From NCBI GenBank assembly GCA_038087035.1, contig CP051187.1, forward strand, positions 3,539,001-3,603,000: a DNA stretch of 64,000 nucleotides, read 5' to 3'. The position numbers were made by a program, and so were the translations under genes. The notes under the pieces are model-generated. The model saw only the letters and a list, made by a program, of their open reading frames with translations, did not search any database and had not been told where the DNA came from. This document shows positions 25,862 to 34,260 of this stretch, piece after piece; position 1 is the stretch's first letter; the number at the start of each line of letters is the position of its first letter. This DNA is from Gloeotrichia echinulata CP02. GTDB lineage: Bacteria > Cyanobacteriota > Cyanobacteriia > Cyanobacteriales > Nostocaceae.

Positions 25862-25923
25862 GTTCAAAATAAGGGTTTGAAACCCAGTCATGTGGGTTTT
25901 GTTTGTGTAGATGCGGTTTCTAA

Positions 25924-26008
25924 CGGAGAGGGGGGGATTCGAACCCCCGTTGAGTTTCCCCAAAACGCATTTCGAGTGCGTCACCATCAACCACTCGGAC
26001 ACCTCTCC
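25924..26008 (-). tRNA. tRNA-Ser (anticodon CGA)
   Basis: The minus strand begins GGAGAGGTGTCCGAGTGG and pairs GGAGAGG with CCTCTCC at the 3' end to give a 7-bp acceptor stem. The anticodon stem ACGCA/TGCGT encloses loop CTCGAAA, giving anticodon CGA. The T arm is GGGGGTTCGAATCCCCC. A long variable arm and the 85-nt length are typical of serine tRNA. CCA is not encoded. Confidence 0.95.
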
Positions 26009-26087
26009 AAAACAAATTGTCTTACTTGCACGCCAAAACGTACTTTAATCTTAGCATTTGGAATTATAACATATCCAGGACCTACTC

Positions 26088-26275
26088 CAATACTGCGTAG
26101 GTTTTGGAAAATCGTAGGTTGGGTTGAGGAACGTAGCTTGCTTGCCGTAGGCTAACCCAACAAACCCGCCAAATGTTGGGTTACCCTGCGGGTTCTCCGA
26201 AGGAGTACGCAGAGCCTCAACCCAACCTACATGGGTCAAGGTTTTTGGCTCTAACTGAACCGTATTGGAACTTAT
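26088..26275. repeat. Mosaic inverted-repeat element
   Basis: Outer ends CCAATAC and GTATTGG enclose a large inverted repeat: GTAGGTTGGGTTGAGG (26118-26133) and CCTCAACCCAACCTAC (26215-26230). The same modules, in a different order, make up the element at 35503-35966. No gene is present. The TnpB element abuts it. Confidence 0.65.
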
Positions 26276-26279
26276 CTTG

Positions 26280-27620
26280 TTGACACTCCCACGGCTATCA
26301 AAACATCGCTACGCTCGTTTTGATTTAAAGCCGTGGGATTCTTGACTCATTGGGATTCCACTGAATTTACCCTCATCAAGCATCTTGACCGTATGCCCTA
26401 CGGCTGCACACCCTCTTTGGAGGACGACTTGAGCGGATGCAACATCTCTATCGGTTGTATAGCCGCAAGTTTTACAAGCATGAACACGCTCTGACAAATC
26501 TTTCTTTCCTGTTTCTGTTCCACAGCTAGGACAAATTTGACAAGTCTTTCTACTATCAACTTTTTGAAAGTAGATACCACTCTTGAAACAACACTGTTCA
26601 AGAATTTGAAAAAATTGACCCCATCCAGCGTCTAGACAATGCTTACCCAGCATCCCCCTAGACAACCCAACCAAATTTAAATCTTCAACAAATATTGTTT
26701 TGGCTTGGGCACAAAGTTGATGTGCTACTTTCCAGTGAAAATCTTTTCTTGTGTTAGCTATATGTTCATGCAGTTTTGCTACTTTCATTTGAGCTTTGTG
26801 CCAATTGTTTGAGCCTAATTTCTTGTGACTTACTCGTTGTTGCAGCAATTTAAGCTGGCGCTGAAGGTCAACAAAAAACTTAGGACGTTTGACGCAAAGA
26901 CCATTAGAGGCAGCGACAAAACTCATTAATCCCACATCAACACCTAACGCATCATGTTGAGGCGTGGGCTGAGGTACAGAGACATCCCATTGCAACGTCA
27001 ACATCACATACCAACCAGATGAGCGCTTGACAATTCGAGCTTGTTTAATAGCTGCATTGGTTGGAATATCTCGTGATTGACGAAACTTAACCCAGCCAAT
27101 TACGGGAAGTTTAATAGCCTTACATTTCAAACACTCTTTCCCAAGTTGCGGGAAAACGAAAGAGCGTAGTTGTCCTACCTTCTTAAAGCGTGGGAAACCA
27201 AAATTACGTTCCCACATTGATGTGAAAGCACTTTCAACCCGCTTTAGAGTTTGCTGCAATACTTGTGACTGAACCCGTTTCAACTCTGGGTATAACTTTT
27301 TTGCACCAGTTAGTGACTTGCACTGACTAGCATAGGTTGGACGAGGTGCGTCTGCTGGGATTATGTACTCAGAATGCAATGAACAAGCGTTTATTTGACA
27401 TGAACGCGATTTATACCAATGTTTGCGTTCAGCAAGAGCGTGATTATAGACTTTACGATTAATTTCTAGCCAGTCTTGAAAAATCTCTATTTGTTGCTTA
27501 GTTGGTTGTAGCCGAAATTCATAGGTCAGAGAAAACACTTATTCATCACCTCCTTTTATTGCATCTTATCTTAACCGTGTGGTCAAGGTAAGATGCAAAG
27601 TGGACAGTTTGAATAAGTGG
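26280..27620. mobile_element. Stand-alone TnpB element (IS200/IS605 group)
   Basis: The element has a single tnpB and no tnpA. Its right end on the minus strand carries a CCCACGGC...GCCGTGGG hairpin and closes as GGGAGTGTCAA at 26280, matching the end of the element at 1.5 kb. A small palindromic insertion (AAAACGAGCGTAGCGATGTTTT) sits in the hairpin loop. The left end includes the hairpin GCATCTTATCTTAACC and its complement near 27563-27598. The left boundary is approximate. It would need a TnpA in trans to move. Confidence 0.7.
26309..27538 (-). CDS. tnpB: TnpB RNA-guided nuclease
   Basis: The 409-residue protein is a full-length TnpB. It has the N-terminal helical region (FRLQPTKQQIEIFQDWLEIN), RuvC motif I ALGVDVGLMSFVA, motif II IFVEDLNLVGLS, a zinc ribbon CPSCGTETGKK with CKTCGYTTDRD, and motif III in DRDVASAQVV. 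All three acidic residues are present. The last 30 residues overlap the expected guide-RNA scaffold. By the right-end rule its RNA guide would start in the mosaic repeat immediately beyond 26280, reading CAAGATAAGTTCCAATACGG. Confidence 0.9.
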   Translation of the reverse strand: MFSLTYEFRLQPTKQQIEIFQDWLEINRKVYNHALAERKHWYKSRSCQINACSLHSEYIIPADAPRPTYASQCKSLTGAKKLYPELKRVQSQVLQQTLKRVESAFTSMWERNFGFPRFKKVGQLRSFVFPQLGKECLKCKAIKLPVIGWVKFRQSRDIPTNAAIKQARIVKRSSGWYVMLTLQWDVSVPQPTPQHDALGVDVGLMSFVAASNGLCVKRPKFFVDLQRQLKLLQQRVSHKKLGSNNWHKAQMKVAKLHEHIANTRKDFHWKVAHQLCAQAKTIFVEDLNLVGLSRGMLGKHCLDAGWGQFFQILEQCCFKSGIYFQKVDSRKTCQICPSCGTETGKKDLSERVHACKTCGYTTDRDVASAQVVLQRGCAAVGHTVKMLDEGKFSGIPMSQESHGFKSKRA

Positions 27621-27694
27621 TACACTGACTGCACCTAAAGGTGCATCGCATTCATCCCAGGGCTAAAGCCACTGGGCTTTCTGCTCCTGATGTT

Positions 27695-27997
27695 GTAACG
27701 AAAGTAGTTGTCTTGGTAACGAAAGTAGTTGTCTTGGTAACGAAAGTAGTTGTCTTGGTAACGAAAGTAGTTGTCTTGGTAACGAAAGTAGTTGTCTTGG
27801 TAACGAAAGTAGTTGTCTTGGTAACGAAAGTAGTTGTCTTGGTAACGAAAGTAGTTGTCTTGGTAACGAAAGTAGTTGTCTTGGTAACGAAAGTAGTTGT
27901 CTTGGTAACGAAAGTAGTTGTCTTGGTAACGAAAGTAGTTGTCTTGGTAACGAAAGTAGTTGTCTTGGTAACGAAAGTAGTTGTCTTGGTAACGAAA
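27695..27997. repeat. 21-bp minisatellite, about 14 identical copies
   Basis: The unit GTAACGAAAGTAGTTGTCTT G is repeated with no visible changes for 303 bp. Because 21 is a multiple of three and the unit lacks stops, long frames are open on both strands, encoding (VVVLVTK)n and (RQLLSLP)n. I treat these as translation artefacts. There are no spacers, so it is not a CRISPR array. Confidence 0.95.
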
Positions 27998-27999
27998 CC

Positions 28000-28078
28000 A
28001 CTTGTTTTCTTAACCTAGGTACTTGTTTTTTTAACCTAGGTATTTGTTTTCTTAACCTAGGTACTTGTTTTCTTAACC
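28000..28078. repeat. Second, diverged 21-bp repeat family
   Basis: Nearly four copies of ACTTGTTTTCTTAACCTAGG T follow the first array at once. The unit shares the pattern A-TTGT-TT--TAAC--A-GT with the first family, pointing to common origin. Confidence 0.85.
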
Positions 28079-28167
28079 AATCGTTATGCACATAATAGCT
28101 AATTTGTACAGTGCGTAAGTCCTAGATTAGTTGCACGATCTACCGCCGGAATAGGCGATCAAACATT

Positions 28168-28230
28168 CTTGTGGGGTGGGGCATCTTGCCCGCCCGTAGA
28201 CAAAGGCGGGCGAGACGCCCACCCCACAAG
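28168..28230. repeat. Large palindromic repeat
   Basis: CTTGTGGGGTGGGGCATCTT GCCCGCC and GGCGGGCGAGACGCCCACCC CACAAG fold into a long imperfect hairpin. This is a common intergenic repeat type in Nostoc. It lies 160 bp upstream of the dynamin-like gene. The remaining spacer (28231-28391) is AT-rich and probably holds that operon's promoter. Confidence 0.75.
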
Positions 28231-28391
28231 AAATTATTGGATGTTTTTTTATTTGGAAGTCCCTTAGTGCAAGATTGAAAGCAAGGGGTTTTGTTTTTAC
28301 AATTCCAATAATAGTATAAAAAAGCACCCTTTTAGATGCCAAATGGGTTTTATAATAATCTTAAAATATTATCTGCCGCCGTTAAGCTTCT

Positions 28392-30941
28392 ATGTCTAAC
28401 AACCCTTTGCAGCCTGATCTAGATGCACTACACCAGTCTGCTATTGATGTGATTACCCACGTCGGTAATGTGATGTCAGCAGGTTGTGCAATATTGACAG
28501 AACATGATCGGTTGCTGGCGGAAAATCAGGATGGAAATCGGTTGGGGGCTGAGATTAAGGCTATTGAAGAAAATATAAGGCACGTCAATGAGAATCTGAA
28601 AAGGGTAAAGCGTAAAGAATTGACGATGACGATTGTTGCGCCAACTAGTGCCGGTAAGTCTACTATTATTAATGCGATCGCTGGACAGGATTTATTACCT
28701 AGTCGTAATGATCCGATGACGGTTTTACCCACTGAGATTGTTTTTTCTTGTGAGGTAACTCGTCCTAAGTTGATTTTAGATAAAGCTTTGATGACGCTTT
28801 TGCGAGAGGTTTGGGGACAATTACATCAGAAATTGCAACAAATTGGTTTAAAAGAAGCTGTTGAACAGGCTACTAAAAATGATTTTCCCCGCGAGAATGT
28901 AATTAAGGAAATTTTGAACAGTAGTTATGTTTCTTCTCAATCTGAGGTAGAGGAATCAAATGGTATTCAAGCTGAATTAATCAGAATAAATGATCTTCTG
29001 CGGTTGTGCGGTATTTTTGGTATATCTACAGGATTTTTGGCTTCTTTGTCTGAAATTCCTCGGATTGAAGTTCCTTTTCCGCCACTATTATCACCTCTAA
29101 AAGATTCGGGTTTAGGGACTTTGGCGCTGGTGGATACCCCTGGACCTAGTGAGGATAAGTCTTTAAATTTAGTGAATGTTGTCAAGGATAGACTCATAGC
29201 GAGTTCTCTTGTTTTGGTGGTCGTGGACTATACGAAAATTGGACAAACAGAGAACCAAGCAAAGGTCAAAGAGTTGGTGGATGAAATTGCTGCTGATAAG
29301 GGACGCGATCGCATTTATATCATTGTTAACAAAATTGATGCTCGTGATCCTAATAATCCTGAAGATTTAACTGCTGAACAAATTTTAAATTTGGTTAAAA
29401 CTAAATATGAAATTGATGATCCTCAAAATCGAGTTTTTGAAATGTCGGCTATTAAAGGATTTTTAGCTACTAATTTTCAGCGTGAGAAGGAGATTTATCA
29501 GCTAACAGAATTACGGAGAAGGAAGAGTTTTGAGGCTCTTGGACAAAAGTATTATTCAAATTATTGGAAAACTAAAAAAACAACAGCTACTATAGAAGAG
29601 ATGCAGGAAGTAGCTGATGAGTTTTTGCAAGATTCTGGATTTGTGGGATTTATAAAGAATGCGATCGCTCCTCTAGTCACGGATGCAGCACCTAGCATGA
29701 TTACTATTAAGGGTGCGTTAAATGATATTAGTCAGAGATTTACTTCTTTTCTATCTTGTCTCAGCAAGCAGAAGGGAATACTTGAGCAGAATATTCAACA
29801 GCTAGAAGAGCAAATTAACGTTTTGGAAGCAGAGTTGAAAGAAGTAATATCAATTTATGTAAGTCTTCAATGGCAAGAAAAAATTCTTTCTTCTATTAAC
29901 AGCATAGAGAACAAGCAGATCGAAAAACGGGACAAAATTCTTAATAACTTGACAAATGAATTTCCAAATTTTTTCGATCATCATCTCGATATTTTATGGG
30001 ATCGCTTAATTAAATTTAATATAACAGAAAATATGGATCGTTATTATTTAGTAATCATAAATCCTATATATATGAATGTATCTATGCTACGAGAGATCGT
30101 AAACTTTAATAGAATTTGCTGTATTAAAATTAATGAAATTTATGACGAAAATGTAGATAAACTACAAAATCTTTTATTACAAAATATTGAAGATGTTAAT
30201 TATCATTTAAATTCCGACAATTCATTTATTAATAAAATTCAAGAAAGAATGCAGAAAAAATTGAATCAAAAAATTTTATTAGATAAAGATAAATACACAA
30301 GTTATTTTCAAGGCATCAAAGAAGTAGTTAAAAAAAATTGCGATGCTTATGAAGCAAATATTAGTAAATATGAGGAACGGCTTAAAAAATATGAATCTAG
30401 CTCAACTATAGTAGGAAACGCAAAAATATACTGGGGTGAAGATTTACCTAATTTTATATACACAGGTTACGTATCGTATGATCCAATAGAGACCCATGAT
30501 CCATATAGTTATCATTCTTATCAAAGTCAATATTGGAAGGATTTCGTGGAATCCGTGAAAGGTGCCATCGAAATTAGTAGTGTCAGGAGAAGTACAACAC
30601 CATATTCTTTTGGTGAACGAATAAGTAACATTCGTAGTGTGTGGATAGAAAAAAAAATATCCTTTGTTTCCGTAATGAATCTTTATTATGATGTGTCCAA
30701 TGATTTAGACAATAGCTTTTCCCCGACAGATACAACAGTAGAGGATGTTACGACGATTCTTTGGAATCGATATCATTTATTTAAAGAATATGAGGAATAC
30801 TTGCGTCAATCAATTGAAACAAGCAAAAAAATCCAAAATAGCTATACAATTTTTGTAAGTAAGTACAATCAATTTTTAGATAAAACGGCTAATTTAGAGA
30901 AAGACTTAAAATATCTACAAGAATATTTCAAACAACATTAA
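28392..30941 (+). CDS. Dynamin-like GTPase (CrfC/RdcA-like)
   Basis: The 849-residue protein has a large GTPase domain: G1 APTSAGKSTIIN near residue 83, G2 threonine near MTVLPTE, G3 LVDTPGPSEDK near 248, and G4 IIVNKIDARDP near 312. A long helical part (residues about 450-849), rich in glutamate, lysine, asparagine and tyrosine, is expected to form the stalk/bundle. The DSGLGTLALVDTPG arrangement and the inserted region between G1 and G3 resemble E. coli CrfC (YjdA/RdcA). The next gene, 13 bp downstream, is similar to its neighbour YjcZ/RdcB. The start ATG follows an AT-rich spacer. The C-terminal half is notably AT-rich compared with the GTPase domain. Confidence 0.82.
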   Translation: MSNNPLQPDLDALHQSAIDVITHVGNVMSAGCAILTEHDRLLAENQDGNRLGAEIKAIEENIRHVNENLKRVKRKELTMTIVAPTSAGKSTIINAIAGQDLLPSRNDPMTVLPTEIVFSCEVTRPKLILDKALMTLLREVWGQLHQKLQQIGLKEAVEQATKNDFPRENVIKEILNSSYVSSQSEVEESNGIQAELIRINDLLRLCGIFGISTGFLASLSEIPRIEVPFPPLLSPLKDSGLGTLALVDTPGPSEDKSLNLVNVVKDRLIASSLVLVVVDYTKIGQTENQAKVKELVDEIAADKGRDRIYIIVNKIDARDPNNPEDLTAEQILNLVKTKYEIDDPQNRVFEMSAIKGFLATNFQREKEIYQLTELRRRKSFEALGQKYYSNYWKTKKTTATIEEMQEVADEFLQDSGFVGFIKNAIAPLVTDAAPSMITIKGALNDISQRFTSFLSCLSKQKGILEQNIQQLEEQINVLEAELKEVISIYVSLQWQEKILSSINSIENKQIEKRDKILNNLTNEFPNFFDHHLDILWDRLIKFNITENMDRYYLVIINPIYMNVSMLREIVNFNRICCIKINEIYDENVDKLQNLLLQNIEDVNYHLNSDNSFINKIQERMQKKLNQKILLDKDKYTSYFQGIKEVVKKNCDAYEANISKYEERLKKYESSSTIVGNAKIYWGEDLPNFIYTGYVSYDPIETHDPYSYHSYQSQYWKDFVESVKGAIEISSVRRSTTPYSFGERISNIRSVWIEKKISFVSVMNLYYDVSNDLDNSFSPTDTTVEDVTTILWNRYHLFKEYEEYLRQSIETSKKIQNSYTIFVSKYNQFLDKTANLEKDLKYLQEYFKQH

Positions 30942-30954
30942 GCAAAAATCAAAA

Positions 30955-31929
30955 ATGTCACTTATTTACTTTGATGATCTTCAAAGAAGGGCATCTGAAA
31001 TCCCTATTATTACTGATAAAATACTCGTAGATTTGGTAAATTCAATCCAAGTCAATGACGATCTAATTAGTTTTCGCCAAAAGCAAGGATTATTTGGACA
31101 GGTTTTTGATAGCCTGACAGGAGCAGATCGAAAACGTCAACTTGCTACAGATAAAAATGTCAATATAGCAATGCAATCTCTACACAGTTGGGTGTTAGAT
31201 ATTGCTAATAACTTGAATGTTAGTAATAACGCAATTATCACCATTGAAGAAAAATTAATAGAAACTCGTCAAGCAATCCGCAACCAGCGACAGGATATTA
31301 ATTTACTTCAAGATATTGTCAATCAATTGAAACACAGAGTTGACAATCACGAACATCGGATTCTGAAATTAGAACAACGAGTTTATAGAACAGAAGTTCA
31401 GCATAGAATTGAAGATGCGATCGCAACATGGCAGTCAAAACAGACATATCAAGGATTTCATTGGGCGATTCAAGTTGCTTTTGTCACCCGTGAAATAGTA
31501 GATTATGCTCTGGGTGATTACGAACGATTAATCATCAAAGATAAAGACAAGCAATTGCGTCAGAGTATAAGCAACAGAATACTTGCAACCGACAACATAA
31601 TCCCCGATAACTCTTTTTCATTAACCGAACTCCTCAACCTGTCATATAGCGAAACATCTGAAGAAAACCAAGAACTTGCGGGTTATTTGCTGGAAGTAGA
31701 ATCTATTTCTGAACAAAGACTAGGGAAAACGCCCTATTTGTTCACCCTTGGTAAAACCCTAGAATTAGCCCAACAACAGCAGCACCAAGACCCAGCAAAA
31801 GCTGCATTTGAGCTATGTCGTTGCTATCCAAATGCAATGATTTATCCTGCAACTAGCAAAAGAGAATTTGTGGAACGCATTGTGAATGAAACTGCAAGCG
31901 ATAGGTTAAATTTGATAAAATTAGTGTAA
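30955..31929 (+). CDS. RdcB/YjcZ-like protein
   Basis: The 324-residue protein begins MSLIYFDDLQRRASEIPIIT and contains FRQKQGLFGQVFDSLTGADR, HSWVLDIANNLNVS and a coiled coil (NQRQDINLLQDIVNQLKHRV). It then has IEDAIATWQSKQTYQGFHWA. This layout is that of the YjcZ family, recently named diguanylate cyclase regulator RdcB in E. coli. It is encoded 13 bp after the dynamin-like GTPase, as yjcZ neighbours yjdA. I infer that the two proteins form a functional unit. What they do in a cyanobacterium is not known. Confidence 0.7.
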   Translation: MSLIYFDDLQRRASEIPIITDKILVDLVNSIQVNDDLISFRQKQGLFGQVFDSLTGADRKRQLATDKNVNIAMQSLHSWVLDIANNLNVSNNAIITIEEKLIETRQAIRNQRQDINLLQDIVNQLKHRVDNHEHRILKLEQRVYRTEVQHRIEDAIATWQSKQTYQGFHWAIQVAFVTREIVDYALGDYERLIIKDKDKQLRQSISNRILATDNIIPDNSFSLTELLNLSYSETSEENQELAGYLLEVESISEQRLGKTPYLFTLGKTLELAQQQQHQDPAKAAFELCRCYPNAMIYPATSKREFVERIVNETASDRLNLIKLV

Positions 31930-32017
31930 TCATGGGAGAATAAAGCGAGGAATATTCGTGAAAATTTAGTCTAATTTTCCAAAAAATGTCTGATTTAGTA
32001 ATTTCTTAGTTAAGAAC

Positions 32018-32359
32018 TTAAAATTCTTGAGAAATAATAATTAAAATTGCTGATTTTAAAGGACTAATTTTAGTTTGAATAATATCCCAAATAATCTCAT
32101 CTTCTAAGGAAAAATAAGCATGAACTAAAATATCTCTCAATCCAGCAATTTTGCGCCATTCAATATGTGGATATTTATTTCTTATTTCTGGAGGAATATG
32201 TTTAACCGCTTCCCCAATCACTGATAAATTTCTAATTACCGCATCAAATCTTAATTCATCAGCAAAAAAACTATTATCATCTAATCCTTGAGTATAACGG
32301 AGAATTTTATCACAACTAATTAAAATATCATCACAATAAAGTTTTAAGCTACGCGACAT
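32018..32359 (-). CDS. hepT: HepT-like ribonuclease toxin (HEPN)
   Basis: The 113-residue HEPN-domain protein carries the R-x4-6-H RNase motif in GLRDILVHAYFSLEDEI, with the tyrosine that MntA AMPylates close by. The helical start SLKLYCDDILISCDKILRYT is typical. HEPN/MNT pairs are type VII toxin-antitoxin systems in which the nucleotidyltransferase modifies the RNase. It overlaps mntA by 11 bp on the same strand, so it is translationally coupled to a gene now disrupted at its 5' end. Confidence 0.88.
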   Translation of the reverse strand: MSRSLKLYCDDILISCDKILRYTQGLDDNSFFADELRFDAVIRNLSVIGEAVKHIPPEIRNKYPHIEWRKIAGLRDILVHAYFSLEDEIIWDIIQTKISPLKSAILIIISQEF

Positions 32360-32666
32360 AAATAGCGTCCTTTTCTACAGAACTAATAATTTGAGGTTTC
32401 AACATTTTTTTAGTGACTAAATCAACAGATAAAGATAAATTATCTTCCAAGAAAAATTTTAAGTCCATATATTGATCAAAGGTAACTTTTCCTTCAAATT
32501 CTACCAGTAAATCAAGATCGCTAGTATTTTTTGCTTCATCTCTTGCATAAGAACCAAATAAAGCTAAGGATGTTACACCATAACTTTTAATAGTGGTTAA
32601 GTTTTTTCTCAGGAAGCTGAAGGGGCGACGAAACAAGCTCAAAAGCTTTGTATGTAAGGAGGGCAA
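32349..32666 (-). CDS. mntA: MntA-like nucleotidyltransferase antitoxin, 5' end replaced by IS4 sequence
   Basis: The protein carries the minimal nucleotidyltransferase motif LALFGSYARDEAKNTSDLDL. The 105-codon frame starts at an ATG inside the IS4 element. The first 16 or so residues (MPSLHTKLLSLFRRPF) are IS-encoded. From FLRKNLTTIKSYGVTS onward the sequence is native. Removing the element and one 9-bp duplication restores MNREYLINFLRKNL starting at 33919. The active-site G-S and D-x-D are untouched, so a chimeric antitoxin could still be made if the IS end provides a promoter and ribosome site. Loss of MntA would leave HepT uncontrolled, so some expression or a silent HepT is expected. Confidence 0.85.
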   Translation of the reverse strand: MPSLHTKLLSLFRRPFSFLRKNLTTIKSYGVTSLALFGSYARDEAKNTSDLDLLVEFEGKVTFDQYMDLKFFLEDNLSLSVDLVTKKMLKPQIISSVEKDAIYVA

Positions 32667-33887
32667 CGTTTTGTGGTAGAAAAAGATAGGTCTACTTTTG
32701 TCAATAAGACCTATCTAATGATAATGTTACCTGCATTCTACCAAAACCACTTAAAAAGTCAATTAAGTTTAGCAGAATACTTGCTGCTAAAAATTTTAAT
32801 CCATCTATTACAGTCAATCAAAGAAGTAACTTTAGAAAAGTTAGCAAATGCGCTACCTTTGGCAGTTAAATTTGAGAGTAGAAGAAAGAGAATACAAAGA
32901 TTTTTATCATTACCAAATCTCACCATTGAGAAAGTTTGGTTTCCCATTATTAAAGAATGGCTGGAAACATACTTCAAAGATGAAAAAATTATTTATATAG
33001 CAATTGATAGAACTAATTGGAGTCGGATAAATTTATTCATGGTGAGTATCATTTGGGATAAAAGAGCAGTACCAATATATTTTACTTTATTGCCAAAATT
33101 AGGTAATAGTAACATCGCTGAACAACAAAAAATATTGTCTCAAGTAATACCAATCTTTAAAAACTATAAAATCTGTGTATTAGGTGATAGAGAATTTTGC
33201 TCTGTCAAACTGGCAAAGTATCTCCAGGGATTGGATGTGTATTTTTGTTTGCGATTAAAAAAGAATGAGTTTTTGCAAGTTGAAAAAGATGTTTTTGTTG
33301 AGTTAAAAAATCTGGGTTTAGTACCGGGAGTTTCTTTTTTTATCAAAGGAGTTAAAGTGACAAAGACTCGGGGTTTTATGAGCTTTAATGTAGCGGCTAA
33401 ATGGAAACGTAAAATCAATGGAGTAGCACCGAAAGAAGGATGGTTTATTTTAACAAATTTTGACGACTTAGAGTCGGCAATATCTGCCTATAAACAAAGA
33501 TTTGATATAGAAGAAATGTTTAGAGATTTTAAAACAGGTGGTTATAATTTAGAAGAGACTAATGTTGAAGGCAACCGATTTATTTCTCTAGTTTTACTGA
33601 TAACGCTCGCTTACACTTCTGCCATGATTCAGGGTCAAAAAATTAAACATAAAGGAATACAAAAATATGTAGCTCGTGTTAAAGAGTCTGGTCGCTCTGT
33701 GCGGAGACATAGTAGTTTTTATGTTGGCTTGTATGGTCAAACTTGGGTCAATTTCACAGATATTTGTATGGAATTAGTGACAGAATTAATGAGAATTAAT
33801 CGTAATAAGCGCAAGTATTATCAACAGGGATTGAGGGCTATGAAGCTTATCGAGTCTATGTTTTAGCTTATTTCGTCGCCCCCTCAG
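32617..33887. mobile_element. IS4-family insertion sequence inside mntA
   Basis: The 1271-bp element is bounded by inverted repeats: left CTGAAGGGGCGACGAAACAA GCT, and right in reverse complement CTGAGGGGGCGACGAAATAA GCT. It is flanked by a perfect 9-bp target duplication CTCAGGAAG (32608-32616 and 33888-33896). It encodes one intact transposase. The target is codons 10-12 of mntA. Confidence 0.93.
32673..33866 (+). CDS. IS4-family transposase
   Basis: The 397-residue DDE transposase starts at a GTG with a strong AAGGAGG 10 bases upstream. The first catalytic aspartate lies in IIYIAIDRTNWSRI, the second in ICVLGDREFCSVKLAK, and the YREK-like glutamate motif in YKQRFDIEEMFRDFKTGGYN. Length and motif order match IS4-family transposases. 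The low G+C is unlike nearby housekeeping genes. No frameshift is seen, so it is probably active. Confidence 0.92.
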   Translation: MVEKDRSTFVNKTYLMIMLPAFYQNHLKSQLSLAEYLLLKILIHLLQSIKEVTLEKLANALPLAVKFESRRKRIQRFLSLPNLTIEKVWFPIIKEWLETYFKDEKIIYIAIDRTNWSRINLFMVSIIWDKRAVPIYFTLLPKLGNSNIAEQQKILSQVIPIFKNYKICVLGDREFCSVKLAKYLQGLDVYFCLRLKKNEFLQVEKDVFVELKNLGLVPGVSFFIKGVKVTKTRGFMSFNVAAKWKRKINGVAPKEGWFILTNFDDLESAISAYKQRFDIEEMFRDFKTGGYNLEETNVEGNRFISLVLLITLAYTSAMIQGQKIKHKGIQKYVARVKESGRSVRRHSSFYVGLYGQTWVNFTDICMELVTELMRINRNKRKYYQQGLRAMKLIESMF

Positions 33888-33896
33888 CTCAGGAAG

Positions 33897-34260
33897 TTGA
33901 TTAAATATTCTCTATTCATGATTGTTACCTAATGTTTTTTGTCTGAATTAGGATTTAAGGTTTTACAGCAACTAAGCAATTATTATAACATATTTTTTAT
34001 TCAGATTCCCGACTGCTCTAAGGAGTCGGGGATCTTATTGCTCATAACTAATTTAGGATTGCTATATTTCAACCATTTTCACAAGCCAATCTTCCAAAAT
34101 GCAATCCAGCGCAGTATAATTAGCTTGTTAGTCTATATCAAAGAAGATAACTTTGAAAAAGGATTAGTTGATACACTCATATAGGCAGGAATCAAAAAAG
34201 AAGATATAGTCACTAGTTAGCAACAAACAATTACTACGAATAAATAATTTAAGTTCTTAT
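33897..34260. other. Displaced mntA start region and decayed coding sequence
   Basis: The native mntA start codon and its first nine codons lie at 33893-33919 on the minus strand. On the plus strand an open frame (33939-34184) reads FKVLQQLSNYYNIFFIQ and later YIKEDNFEKGLVDTLI, stop, AGIKKEDIVTS. It is interrupted by a palindromic repeat, CCCGACTGCTCTAAGGAGTC GGG at 34006-34028. The tail A-G-I-x-K-E-D-I-V recalls XisI, but I cannot confirm this; it looks like a broken gene. Confidence 0.4.

Noticed and set aside
27695..28078. CRISPR-like array
   Set aside because: The units are contiguous with no spacers and no cas genes nearby.
27641..28091. Long open frames of 125 and 142 codons on opposite strands
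   Set aside because: Both are translations of the 21-bp tandem repeat, which has no stops in these frames; no start context or real protein composition.
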